The position numbers and the translations under genes were made by a program. A stretch of DNA of 64,000 nucleotides. Source: Rutpela maculata (Eukaryota; Arthropoda; Insecta; Coleoptera; Cerambycidae). The notes under the pieces are model-generated. The model saw nothing but the letters and a program-made list of their open reading frames with translations, was not told the DNA's origin and ran no database searches. Position 1 is the first letter of the stretch, and the number at the start of each line of letters is the position of its first letter. The DNA lies in assembly GCA_936432065.2 (NCBI GenBank), contig OW386293.2:102321795-102385794 (forward strand), written 5' to 3'. Of this stretch, positions 46,185-57,545 are shown one piece after another.

Positions 46185-47065
46185 GCGCTTGCGTAGCGAG
46201 AACGGTAATAAATACGAAAATGCACCGCACTTTTTTTTGTACAACATGGAATTTTCTACAAACAAGTCCGCGAGGGCATATTCTTATCTACTATAGTTTT
46301 CGAGCTACAGGTGCTCACGTGTAAGCATAAAAATGACTGTTTTTTACGCTACTCTGCACGTGGCATTGGCGACTTAATTAACAAACAAAAAAATTAAGAA
46401 AACGGCGATGCTAATAGTCAAATTTAAATTACACAAAACATAATGAGTAACTTCTGTTTAAAACTGTTTTTTATACGATGCATAATATTAATAATGGAGT
46501 TACAAGTATTAAAAAAATAAAATAAAAATTAGTTAAATATTCTTTGTGTTATTGAAATGTATGTACAATTGTACAGAAAAAAACACTAATTAATAAAAAT
46601 ATGCGACAAGTTCCAGTTATATAGAAATTAATGAAAATGAAAAATTACACTTTTCGGTCCTAATATTAATTGTTTATATGTGATAAATAAAAACAAAATG
46701 ATGTGTCAATAATAGATACATTTTTTTAAGAAAGAAAATTACTTCCTAAAAGGTGGAAAAGTTCAAATGTACGATTTTTTTAATGTTTTTTGCATTAAAA
46801 AACGCATATTTAAGAAAAATGAAGGACGCCATCGTGCAGAGCGATCAGAAATTCATAGATAAAAAAATCGACCACAACTTCTCATTGGACAAATAATATT
46901 TAACTGCTTTAACGGGCTGCTTGGAGAACAGCGCGAAAAACAGTTACTTTGAGGTTTGCGCGCGGGCGCCTTTGGCATGTGAGCCATAATAGATAAAAAT
47001 ATGCTCTCAGGGACTTTTTTGTACAAAATTCGATGCTTTATAAAAAGTGCATTGTGTACCATTTG
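46185..47065. mobile_element. Inverted-repeat element (about 880 bp, arms about 160 bp)
   Basis: The left arm (46200-46370), with TTTTTTTTGTACAACATGGA and GAGGGCATATTCTTATCTAC, returns inverted at 46900-47060 (GTAGATAAAAATATGC-type, TTTTTGTACAAAATTCGAT). The loop is AT-rich and noncoding. Confidence 0.6.
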
Positions 47066-47172
47066 TGCGATACTTTATCGCCTCGAAAACTATGCTCTCG
47101 AAAAAGTAATACCTACTTGTAATAAAAAAAAAATTAACCAGTCTTTCCGCAGATATTCAAATTAAGTTAATT

Positions 47173-47868
47173 ACTTCCACATCCAGTGGAAGTATAGTAA
47201 CGACAAAAAAATTTAAAAAAATTTGTATTGTTCAAATAGGCTTAGAATGTCGTGAAACGTCGAGATTTTAAGTTTGAGCGAAAAAAAAATTCTGTCTGTC
47301 GGTCTGTAACTTTTTTTTGTGCGCACGTTTACTCTGGAACCGTTTGAGATATTGACTTGAAATTTGGTACTCGTATGTACTTTAACGAGATCTGGAACTA
47401 GATTATATTTTGATCTAGTTCTGTCGAAGGGTTGGGGGTAAATTTAGGTAAATTTGGGGTAAATAGGTCAATCAAGCAGGTAAGAGTCCATAAAATTGGT
47501 ATTTAGTATATACAAGAGAAGCTAAGGTCTCAAAAAAATGTTTGGCATTAGCCACCCCCATTACCACCCTAACCCCCTTATTAAAGGGGATGAAAAAAAA
47601 TTGTGATTTAGTGTTTGTACAGGAACCAGAAACCTCAAAATATTTTTTTACTTCACCCACCCCCCACTATCACCCCCCTATCACCACCCCCCACCCCACT
47701 ACCGATGTGGGGTATCGTTTTATGGGTTTTTGGGGTAGAGGATTTCAAATATTATATTATTAAAGTTCCATAAACAATTATTTTCACATACAAAGTTTTT
47801 TCGTTGTGAGTGACTTGGATAGAGAATCTGGATGTGGAAGTAGTGATTCCTTGGGCAGCGGTTTTTTT
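47173..47868 (+). repeat. Family A, copy 4 (about 695 bp, longest)
   Basis: Complete from ACTTCCACATCCAGTGGAAG to GTAGTGATTCCTTGGGCAGC. It includes the CTGGAACCGTTTGAGATATT block, the CACCCCCATTACCACCC run and the TTATGGGTTTTTGGGGTAGA block. Best reference copy in the window. Confidence 0.85.
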
Positions 47869-48254
47869 ATTATGTTTACTAATTATTACTCTTTTTCCCA
47901 ATAAAATCGCTTTTTCGTTTTAATTATTAAAAAAAGCAATTACAGAGAAAAGCCTATAAACAAATAAATAACTTTAAATGAACCCATCACTGCAGTAGCA
48001 GTATATTTGGGAGAGGATAAAAAATATTTTTGTACAAATTGGTTATTACAGTTCAGCAGAATTAAAGAAGGGAATGGTGTAAACCCGAAAAATATTGCAA
48101 CATGTAATATTTTTGCGGCAGTAGTAAAGGAAAATGTCATCTAAAACATATTCAAAATTTACTAGGGTGAAGACGATTAAGAAAGGTGCAAAATGGATAA
48201 TTTTGTGATATCTTAAAAATAACAGTTTCATCATAAAATGTCAATATGCCTTTT

Positions 48255-48618
48255 ACTTCCACATCCAGTGGAAGTACAACAACGACAAAAAATGGCATTT
48301 AGTAAATACAAGAGAAGTCAAGGTCTCAAAAAATTTAACCATGGGGGGGGGGAAATAAAATTGTGAGTTAGTGTGTGTACAAGAACCAAAGGCTTCAAAC
48401 ATTTTTTTTTACTTCATCCACCCCCACCCCCACTACCGATGTGGTATATCGCTTTATGAGTTTTTGGGGTAGGCGATTTCAAATATTATATAATTAAAGT
48501 TCTATAAACAATTATTCCCACATAGTAGAGTGCAAATATAGTATCAAAATATTTTTCGTTTTGAGCGACTTGGATAGAACATCAGGATGTGGAAGTAGTG
48601 ATTCCTTGGGCAGCGGTT
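48255..48618 (+). repeat. Family A, copy 5 (internal deletion)
   Basis: It has both ends, but the region between ACAACGACAAAAAATGGCAT and the AAGGTCTCAAAA block is missing. Confidence 0.8.
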
Positions 48619-48639
48619 TTAACATTTTAAAATGAAAAC

Positions 48640-49292
48640 CGCAGCCCAAGGAATCACTACTTCCACATCCAGATTTCCTATCCAAGCCTCTCAAAACGAA
48701 AACACTATATTTGCACTCCACCATGTGGAAATAATTGTTTATGAAATTTTCTAAATGAAAACCAAAAAACGATATGCCACATCGATAGTGGGGGTTGGGG
48801 TGGTGGTAGGAGGTGATACGCGGGTGGATGAAGTGGAAAATTTTTTGAGGCCTTTGGTTCCTGTACACACTAAATCACAATTTTTTTTCACCCCCTTTAA
48901 TAATCGCGTGGGGGTGATAATGGGGGTAGTTAATGCCAAAAATTTTTCTAAGAATTTAACTTCTTTTATATAATAATAAACTAAATACCAAATTTTATGG
49001 ACTCTTACTTGCTTAATTTACCTATTTACCCCCATTTATCCCAATTTACCACTCAACCCTTTAACAGAATAAGAACAAAATATAACCTAATTCCAGATCT
49101 CGTTAAAATACATATGTGTACCAATTTTCAAGTCAATATCTTAAACGGTTCCAGAGTAATCGTGCACCCAAAACGTCAGAGACCGACGCGATAGAAATTA
49201 TTTTTTGCTTCAACTTAAAATCTCGACATGTCATAACATTCTAAGCCTATTTAAATAAATGTTTTCAAAATTACTACACTTATACTGGAAGT
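48640..49292 (-). repeat. Family A, copy 6 (head-to-head with copy 5)
   Basis: It begins CCCAAGGAATCACTACTTCC on the plus strand, 20 bp from the mirrored end of copy 5. It runs inverted to TCTAAGCCTATTTAAA and TACTGGAAGTG. Confidence 0.8.
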
Positions 49293-49404
49293 GGGAGCAA
49301 TACGTAGAAAATGGCATGACAAAAATATAAACAATCATAATGTGCCGTAGAGTACACGGTGGAAGTAATCTACTTCAAGCACTTTCTTTGAGGAAACGCA
49401 TCTA

Positions 49405-49872
49405 TATTGCTCGAGGTAACCCACTGCGCATCCGTTTTACTCGAGGAAGCCCACTGCGTATCCGTATAGGTAACCTACTGCGCATCAACAGTACCTACTC
49501 AAGGAAAGCCACTGCGCATCCATTATACTCGAGGAAACCTACTACGCATCCATACCACCCGAGATAACCAACTTCGCATCCAAACTACTCGAGGTAACCC
49601 ACTGCGCATCCATGTTACTCGAGGAAACCCAATGCGCATCCATACTACTTGACGTAACCTACTGCGCATCTATTTTACACGTGAAAACCCACTGCGCATC
49701 CATACTACTCAAGGTAACCCATTGCGCATCCATTTTATTCGAGGAAATCTACTGCGCATCCATATTACTTGGAGTAACGTACTGCGCATCTATAGTACTC
49801 GAGGAAAGCCACCGCGCATCCATAGTACTCGAGGAAATCCACTGCTCATCTATATACTACTCGAGATAACCC
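49405..49872. repeat. 30-bp tandem array (about 15 units)
   Basis: The unit is ACTCGAGGAAACCCACTGCG plus CATCCATACT. Units with GAGGAAAC and GAGGTAAC tend to alternate, giving a partial 60-bp higher order. Because 30 is a multiple of 3, frames stay open through it (83 and 70 codons); this is not evidence of a protein. Confidence 0.9.
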
Positions 49873-50037
49873 ACTTATTAAAGAATAAAGAAAATAATAG
49901 AAACACCGAACAGGTTGCATGGTATTTTAATTGAAAATCGTAGAAGCTAGATACACACGCAAGGACGCGTTGCTATATCCTCATCTATCCTTGAACCATT
50001 GGTATCAATTTAGCAACATGTATATAAACCTTAAAAT

Positions 50038-50640
50038 TCCACATCCACGTTTTCTATCCAAGTCTCTCACAAAGAAGAAAAAAATTGCACTCCACTATGT
50101 GAAAATTATTTATGAAACGATAATAACATAATATTTGAAATCGCCTACTCCAAAAACCTATAAAACGATATGTCACATCGGTAGTGAGGGGTGGTGGAAG
50201 GGGGTGGTAGAGGGGGCAAATGAAGTAAAAAATATGTTGACGCTTTTCCACCCCCCTTTAATAGTGAGGTGGGGGTGGTAATGGGAGTAATTTTTTGAGC
50301 CCTTATCTTTTCTTATATATACTAAATACCAATTTTATGGACTCTTACATGCTTGATTTACTTATTTACCCCCCCTTTATCCCAATTTACCCTTCAACGG
50401 AATAAAATGAAAATATAATCTAGTTCCAGTTCTCGTTAAAATACATACGTGTATCAAATTTCAAGTCAATATCTTTAACGGTTCCAGAGTAAACATGCGC
50501 ACAAAAAAGTTACGGGCAAACAGAATTTTTTTTTGCTCAAATTTAAAATCTCGACGTCTCATGACATTCTAAGCCTATTTGAACAATGACAGTTTTTTTA
50601 AATTTTTTTGCCGTTACTACACTGGATGTGATTGATGTGA
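50038..50640 (-). repeat. Family A, copy 7
   Basis: Inverted copy from TTCCACATCCACGTTTTCTA to GCCGTTACTACACTGGATGT, with the CACCCCCTTTAATAGTGAGG-type run internally. Confidence 0.75.
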
Positions 50641-50851
50641 AAGTAATAAAATTCACTTTATCACGTTGTGCGCATTTGTGATGCACATGGTACATGGAAC
50701 TTTTACTTAATTTTCTTTGTTATGTATTATTTAATATTATATCAAAATGGTTTATTTTACTGGGAAAAAAAATGTTTTATGTTGCCAGCAGCTCATTGGG
50801 TTTTTATATTTAATTGTTATGAAAATAAACAGACAGGCAGGCAGGCAGAAT

Positions 50852-50962
50852 TTTTTTTTTCGCTCAAACTTAAAATCTCGATGTTTCGTGATATTCTAAG
50901 CCTATTTGAACAATAAAAATTTTAAAAAATTTTTTTGTTACTATACTTCCACTGGATGTGAA
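50852..50962 (-). repeat. Family A, copy 8 (terminal fragment)
   Basis: Only the ACTTAAAATCTCGATGTTTC to ACTTCCACTGGATGTGA end is present. Confidence 0.7.
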
Positions 50963-51097
50963 AAATTATACTATGTTTGGTTTCTCAAATATTTGCGATA
51001 AATCGAAAATAAACGCATACTCCCCTCTCATTCTCCAAAATCCCATCATTAACAATAAAAATGTCGCGTCGGCCCCTTGTCAACAATGTATCGACTA

Positions 51098-51515
51098 GAC
51101 TGATAATAAGGTGGCAAAGAAATATAAAGATAAATCACGTCTACAGAGAATTATCGTATACCATATTACGCCTTTCTTTCTCGATGTATTACATATTAAA
51201 CACATTGTCCGAATATTAAATTTATTGCATCTTACCGAAGACGAAGATACATTTTCAATTTCACTGAATTGGGAAAGATTTTTAAGATTTTACAAACTAA
51301 TATAGGTTTGTTTGCAGGCTATATGAAATTTCACTTTGACTTTTCCACTTAAAATATTTTCCTCTTGTTGCAAAATCTTTTCGACACAAATGTCTCGCCT
51401 TTTTACCGTGGCATATATATATATATATAATTGTTTTTACTCCTTGCAATCTAGGATTTTGTCTCACTAATTTGTCATTATCTTTCAAAGTTTGTCCACA
51501 GAATAAACATTCCAT
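51098..51515 (-). pseudogene. Broken zinc-binding protein gene of unknown function
   Basis: The frame starts MECLFCGQTLKDNDKLV and then NPRLQGVKTII. A (TA)n tract (51411-51430) then shifts the frame. In the next frame the protein resumes RRDICVEKILQQEENILSG and KVKVKFHIACKQTYIS, meets one TAA stop, and resumes FSEIENVSSSSV, NKFNIRTMCLICNTSRKKG. The spacing of CLFCG, H..C and RTMC.IC suggests paired zinc-ribbon modules. I recall similar 'CxxC...NP.L..VKTI...FHIACRQTY...DIRTMCFIC' proteins as repeated, transposon-associated genes in insects, but cannot name the family. One microsatellite shift plus one stop is mild decay. Whether it is a pseudogene or an exon with sequence errors is open. The left end merges into unassigned DNA near 51098. 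Confidence 0.5.
51411..51430. repeat. (TA)n microsatellite inside the broken gene
   Basis: About ten TA units exactly where the protein frame shifts, so repeat slippage probably broke the frame. Confidence 0.85.
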
Positions 51516-51599
51516 TGTTAAGCACTAAATAATATGTAATAACTCAATAAAAATAACTAATACTCATTAGCATTCACATTATATAAAGAAAAGTTTGTT

Positions 51600-52390
51600 T
51601 CTAACTGGCATAATATAATATAAGATTACTTGTATTAAATAGTCCACACTTGCCGGACATCTAGGCCTCTAGGATCGAAAAACTCAGCTTTAAATAACAA
51701 AATTTCGAAAACTATAAGTCGTAGAGACCTGATTTTTGTTTTAAAAACTTCCTTGAGGTGTAGACTTTATTTCATACGCAGATGGTATGTCAAAATTCCT
51801 TAAAATAAAAAAGTTTTTCGCTTACTGAAAAAAGCGCTGCAAGGGAAGTAAATGTTCAAGTTTTACCTCGTTTTACAGAAAAATTAGATTTTCCATAAAA
51901 ACAAAATTTAAGCAGTGACCTTCGCCCACATTTCCTCCATCAATTAAAAAAAAATACGTATAATTATCTCAATTGGTTCCGGAGATATCACGAGGGATGT
52001 GTGAAAATGTAAGAAAAATTAATTTTGACAGATTTATAACATTTTTCGTCATAAAAATAGTTTGACCTCCCAAAAAATATTGTAATTGGACATTACAGAT
52101 GGCCAAGGACCTAATCTATCATGCTGTGAAGGTCTCATGTGGTTGTACCTTCAAAAATTTTTTTTCAAGAAGGAAGCTACTTTTTCCTCGTTTTACGGTG
52201 CACTAATACAACAAATGACACGAACCATGCGAGTGCTATCAGCCGACTGAGGGACTGAGATTGACGAGATTGCTAGACCCCAATGTCAGTGGCGCCTAAC
52301 TATACCACAGACCCTGCCCGCGCTACGATATTAAGTACACGGCTGCATCTCTATAAGGACTCTTCACTCAACGGTTTTTATATAATTCAC
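51600..52390. other. No gene recognised
   Basis: AT-rich DNA with phrases such as GGTTCCGGAGATATCACGAG that resemble, in style, other dispersed repeats here. No boundaries found. Confidence 0.3.
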
Positions 52391-52394
52391 ATGC

Positions 52395-52560
52395 GTAGAC
52401 CTCTTACTTCCATACTAAGCCTCTTTCAGTCATCCTACTTATATTTATTTTTTGCAACCATAAAGTATCTTTTAGGAGCTATATCTCTTAAACGCGACCA
52501 CTTATTGCAGACAGACCGACACCATTCACAGTGAAGTACCTATAAACGTAAGTTCAGCCG
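52395..52560. repeat. Family B, copy (inverted)
   Basis: TCAGTCATCCTACTTATATT and TTTTTTGCAACCATAA match the right arm at 45345-45385. Confidence 0.55.
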
Positions 52561-55020
52561 TCCTACTGATCACTGCAGATATCCTCCCTGCATTTTAGAC
52601 TGTTTTAGTTCGTCCGCTCGTTGGACTACTGAAAAATGCATGGAAAAACACATCGTGGATCAAAAAAGACCTGTATGAAGAACGACAGTACATGGACAAG
52701 ATTAATTTACAATTTAAACTTCGCCTTTAATTTATTCTAGTACTGCTGTGGCATAAGAAACCTTACCACGCTTCATTAATCTTATCAATTGGAAACAGGT
52801 TCTGTTCTCGAGATTCAAGTCAAGTCTAAGGCGATCTGTATGCATATAAACACTCCATAGCGCTTATTCCTGTGAGATTTATAGCTTTGTAAATAGGGCC
52901 GCTCCTGTTCGATCGTTAAAAAGTAAAAATAATGGTGCGCCGCTAACAGGGAACGGCATTCAAATGTTTTGCGAATGCCACGACGAGTGTTAGCAGGGAA
53001 GTGCATGAGTTTTTTCCGTGCGGTCGCTCCTCTTGTTGCAAGTCTAGTTGCAACAGCTCACTTAAAATTTATTCAGGTTACTACTCTGTTTAGTACAGTC
53101 ATTATAGTGCAAAAATACCCATAGGCAAAATTGCAACAGAAATTCTGTTTGCATACTACTGTAAATAGTATGTTTTTTAGCATAATCAAAGTTCCCATTA
53201 TAGACCAGGAGCCCGCCGACCACTAATTGTGTGTCATAAGTTTATGCCCAAAGTTAATTTGGGGTAGTAGGACACAGAAATGTTCATGTTTAGTACAGGG
53301 GCGTAGGGCAGGCTCGGAAAAAATGTGTAAGAAATATGACTTGTAAAAGTAAAAAAACAGCCACAAAAAGTCATAGGTTTACGCATGGGGGTTGAAGGGA
53401 TTTCTTAATTTACCCCCAAACAAAGAGGCGGGTGGTACAAGGAGGCGCTACGTTCGCCCAATTTTGAAAAAAAGTCAGGTAAAAAAATGATAAGTTTATA
53501 AATAGCAGTCAGGAACTTAGTAAATATGAACCTACTGAGTGTGAAAATATATTCATCGAATTATCTCTTCTTCTATCATCGCAGTGCCTTTTTCGTTGAT
53601 TTTTTTTCCTCCAGCATGTTAGAGTCGTACATTCATGCGAGTTTCTCCGCTACAGTTTTGGCACGTGATGGAACACTTCAAGCCTGCTTTGCCACAATCA
53701 AAAGCTGCTCCACATTTCTCCTTAACATTTGCAAGATATTAATGAAAAATTATGACTTGGTGATCAAGACGACTAGATCACAAGTTTAAATATTGGTCTC
53801 ACACAAAATCATTTTGTACGACATTTGTAGATTTTTTCTTGGTCTACAAATTTATTATAACTATTTTTTAAAGACGCGTGAAAGGAGAAAAATATTTTTC
53901 AACCCATTTATTTTTATCTTTCTCGCGCTATAAATCGTAAAATATTAATCCTACCGAAAATTATAATTATATAATTTATATTATATATTATTTACAGACA
54001 CATTAGGTGCGTGATTTGGCCGCAATTAGACACCGCAGTCGAGCTTATACTATTGGGGTGAAGATATAATTCGATAATACTTTATACAGGGTGGACCATT
54101 AATAATAAGCCATAGTTCAAGGGTAGATTCTTTGGACCAAAATATGAGGATATAACCAAACATGCTTTAGTAAATTGTTGCTGTGAAAAAAGATACAGAG
54201 TGTATTTCTTTGTTTGGTAATGTGTTTTTGAAAATAATTTTAGTAAGTCTTATTACCAATTCATTCACTGCTATGAATTTCATAGCAGTGCTTTGGGGGA
54301 TATTGTAAGTGTAATATTATAAAAAGTAAACGAGCGAACAATATAGTTAAATCCGGCTCTGCATTCTGCACACCTTGCCTCTCAACGTCGCTCACAAATG
54401 CGATTGCTTCAACTATAAATATAACAGTTATGAAACATTTTCAGAAAAAGGCGCAAGAAAAGTGTTGCAACATTTGATAACAAACTATAAACGCAAAAAT
54501 ATGCATAGTGTACTGAAGAACGTTTCATCAATGAAGAATAGCATCATTAGATGATTAAAATTATAAGTGTAGCAGAAAATTAACTTATTTTCAAAAAACT
54601 GCGACGAGTGCTCAACAATTATACAACGTGATCTACCAGGACATGCGGAAAATTTAACAGTAGGTTGTCCCCACCGAAAGGAGTAAAAAAAATGAAAAAT
54701 TTTTAAAAAATAACCAAAAAAATTACCTTATTTTTTTGTAGGAATGCGCCGCCAATGACTTCAACTAATCTAACGTAACGCGGTACAACCATATCACTTT
54801 ATCAGACTTGGGATTGACACTACTGACAGCAAAGCTGGATAATAAGATAGAAGTGACTTTTTGGTTTTAATCAAATCACACTATAAAAATACCGAAATAA
54901 ATCGAAATAAATTGAATACATTGATCTTATATGCTGAAATGACAAGCAGATATACGAGATATTTAGTTAAACCGGTCAATGACACGGCCGTGTAACTATT
55001 GTTCGACCGGAAGCAAAAAA
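52561..55020. other. No gene recognised
   Basis: Contains hAT-like CAGGGGCGTAGGGC at 53297 and TACAGGGTGGACCATTAATA at 54088, each an isolated element end without a confirmed partner. CAACGTGATCTACCAGGACA at 54636 has an inverted relative near 56940. Confidence 0.35.
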
Positions 55021-55025
55021 CGCGA

Positions 55026-55172
55026 GGTCTACACACGATCCAGCGGCACGGAGCCAGCCTTGTCGGCATGCTTTGAACTCATTCGTAAAAGTGAATTGGT
55101 CCGCTGGAATTCCAATTATCTTCAAAGCGTACCAACAATGTTGACTACCTGCCGCTGAATCGTTTGTAGACC
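55026..55172. mobile_element. MITE (147 bp), relative of the 28.8-kb MITE
   Basis: The ends are GGTCTACACACGATCCAGCG and the inverse of GGTCTACAAACGATTCAGCG. The inner CGTAAAAGTGAATTGGTCCG matches the inner arm of the 28804 element. No TSD confirmed. Confidence 0.7.
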
Positions 55173-55343
55173 TCTTTTTTTGATCTCGCCGGCCGGCTTC
55201 ACTTTTTATGCCAATTAAGGAAATGTAAACAACTCGAATACGTTCTTTCACCAGTAAGTTCGTCGATCTCTTCAGAATTAGGTCAGGACTTACACAAGAT
55301 CAGTAGTGTATCTTCGCAAATTGACTAATAATTTAATATACTA

Positions 55344-55617
55344 AATAAAATTATATAAAAAAAGTATTTTTAAGAAAAAGCTTTTATCTGAAAAAACTAC
55401 TAAAAAGTAAACATATTTTTTTTAAATTCATACACATGGAAACCAAAAGCTTTGGGGGCGGTCATATAGTGATATTGCATAGTTACTTTGCTCAATTGAC
55501 CACCCCCAAAGCTTTTGGTTTCCATGTGTATGAATTAAAAAAAATTATTTTTACTTTTTAGTAGTTTTTTCAGATAAAAGCTTTTTCTTAAAAATACTTT
55601 TTTATATAATTTTATTT
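55344..55617. repeat. Near-perfect long hairpin (arms about 120 bp, loop about 30 bp)
   Basis: The left arm 55344-55465 and right arm 55496-55617 are almost exact inverses, including GGTTTCCATGTGTATGAATT and CAGATAAAAGCTTTTTCTTA. Identity by eye is about 97%, far above that of other inverted repeats in the window. A transcript through it would form long double-stranded RNA. Confidence 0.85.
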
Positions 55618-55671
55618 TTTACTTTTTAGTCCACTTATTTTACAAACAGACAGACAAAACCCTTTCATTTG

Positions 55672-56190
55672 CCACCGCCATCCACCCCTCCCCTCTCCCG
55701 TCTTCTCACCCCTCTAACACTACTTCCCACTTCTTCCCTCTTTCCACCACTTCCCCTGCCCTTCCCATCTCTCTCCACCTCTTTCCACCCTATTCCCACC
55801 TTTTCCCACCTCTTCCCGCCCCTTCCCACCTCTTCCCTACCTTGTCCCATCCCTTCCTCATCTCTTCCCACCCCTTTCCCACCTCTTTCCCACCTCTTTC
55901 CACCCCTTCCCCACCTCTTCCCACCCCTTCCCCACCTCTTCCCACCCCTTTCCCACTTCTTCCCACCTCTTCCCCACTTCTTCCCACCTCTTCCCACCTC
56001 TTCTCACCCCTTTCCCACCCTTTCCACCTCTTCTCACCCCTTTCCCACCCTTTCCACCTCTTCCCACCCCTTCCCCACCTCTTCCCACCCCTTTCCCACC
56101 TCTTCCCCACTTCTTCCCACCTCTTCCCCACCTCTTCCCACCCCTTTACCACCTCTTCCCACCTCTTGCTACCCCTTCCCACCTCTCCCA
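55672..56190. repeat. Polypyrimidine minisatellite (CCCACCTCTTCCC-type, about 520 bp)
   Basis: The plus strand is almost pure C and T, in units such as CACCTCTTCCCACCCCTTCC. Frames on both strands (poly-P/S or poly-G/K/E) follow from the composition. Long mirror polypurine-polypyrimidine tracts can form triplexes (known property). Confidence 0.9.
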
Positions 56191-56710
56191 CGTCCGCCAT
56201 ATTGAATTTAGAATGACGTCACACACTTTATCGTATTTTACTCATCAAACCCTTTCATTTGACACCCATATCAACGGGATTGTGACTAAAAAGCAGATCC
56301 GCCATCTTGGGACGTCCGCCACATTTCATTTAAAATGACGTCACATTGTTTATCGTATTTTACTCGTCAAACCCTTTCATTTGATACCCATATCAGGGGG
56401 GTTGTGACTAAAAAGCCGATCCGCCATCTTGGCACGTCCTCCATATTGGATTTAGAATGACGTCACATTGTTTATCGTATTTTACTCGTCAAACCCTTTC
56501 ATTTGATACCCATATCAGGGGGGTTGTGACTAAAAAGCCGATCCGCCATCTTGGCACGTCCTCCATATTGGATTTAGAATGACGTCACATTGTTTATCGT
56601 ATTTTACTCGTCAAACCCTTTCATTTGATACCCATAGAAGATGGTTATGACTAACTAAAAAGCCGATCCGCCATCTTGGGACGTCCGCCATATTGGATTT
56701 AGACCCATAA
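56190..56710. repeat. 122-bp tandem repeat (about 4 units)
   Basis: GACGTCAC recurs at about 56215, 56337, 56459 and 56580. Each unit has AAACCCTTTCATTTGATACC, GTGACTAAAAAGCCGATCCG and CCATCTTGG. The AAACCCTTTCATTTG block also occurs at 55658, before the pyrimidine tract. Confidence 0.9.
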
Positions 56711-56719
56711 TGGCTATAC

Positions 56720-57180
56720 TATGTTGCATTGTCACTGGACTTATACACGTGTGCCAAACTTCAAAGCTCTAGCTTAATTAGAACTAGTCGAAATTCAGCT
56801 TGCAAGATTTGACCTAAACCAACAAACAAACATACAAACAAACATTGCAAGTTAAATAAAAGCTTTTAATTACCTCAGAATCGTCTAAAATTTTACAGGG
56901 GCTTTCCCACATTGAAGACTAGCACACTATTTTATTTTCCGCATTTCTTGGTAGATCACGTTGTATAGAAAATGCAATAATCTGGTATATCGATACTTGC
57001 AAACCATTTTGCAATCAAGAATTTTCGCATTAACTCGATAACTATATGTCATTGGCTGAGACTTTCCTTAAATTTTCCAGGAAGTATTTCCGTGTTGTCT
57101 TTCCCATGTTAATGAGAGGAATCGTCTTCTGAAACATTTATCCATATTTTGGTATAAAATGAAACGTAAAAAAAATTGTT
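56720..57180. other. No gene recognised
   Basis: AT-rich. Contains TTCTTGGTAGATCACGTTGT (56947), the inverse of a motif at 54632. Confidence 0.3.
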
Positions 57181-57189
57181 TAACCAAGA

Positions 57190-57545
57190 GTAAAATTTAT
57201 ACTTCTAATTTTATAATCTGTCAATAATAAATTTTGGTAGGTATTTTCTATATGTTTATTCTTTAGATTTGTCGTACTCCCAAAATATATCATGAAAATA
57301 ATGTCGTAGAAATATTCCTGTAACAGGACTCAAATATTCCTGCTGGCAGAAAATATATTTCATGAAATTTCTTCTTTCATTTCCCGGGAAACTTTTAATC
57401 TGTTAGTAATACATTTTGGCATTTTCTTATACTTTTTATTCTATACATTTGTCGTTTTCCCAAAATATAGCAGGAACATAATATCGTAGAAACATTCCTG
57501 CAACAAACAAATATTCCTGCCTGAGAAAATATATTTAATAAAATT
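57190..57545. repeat. Tandem duplication of an about 178-bp unit
   Basis: ATTTGTCGT...CCCAAAATATA, GTCGTAGAAATATTCCTG and CAAATATTCCTGC occur in order in both halves, diverged by perhaps 15%. Confidence 0.7.

Noticed and set aside
49340..49934. 83-codon periodic protein in the 30-bp array
   Set aside because: A unit length divisible by three keeps any stop-free frame open; two frames are open at once.
55665..56216. Long proline/serine- and glycine/lysine-rich frames on both strands
   Set aside because: Overlapping open frames on both strands follow from the polypyrimidine repeat.
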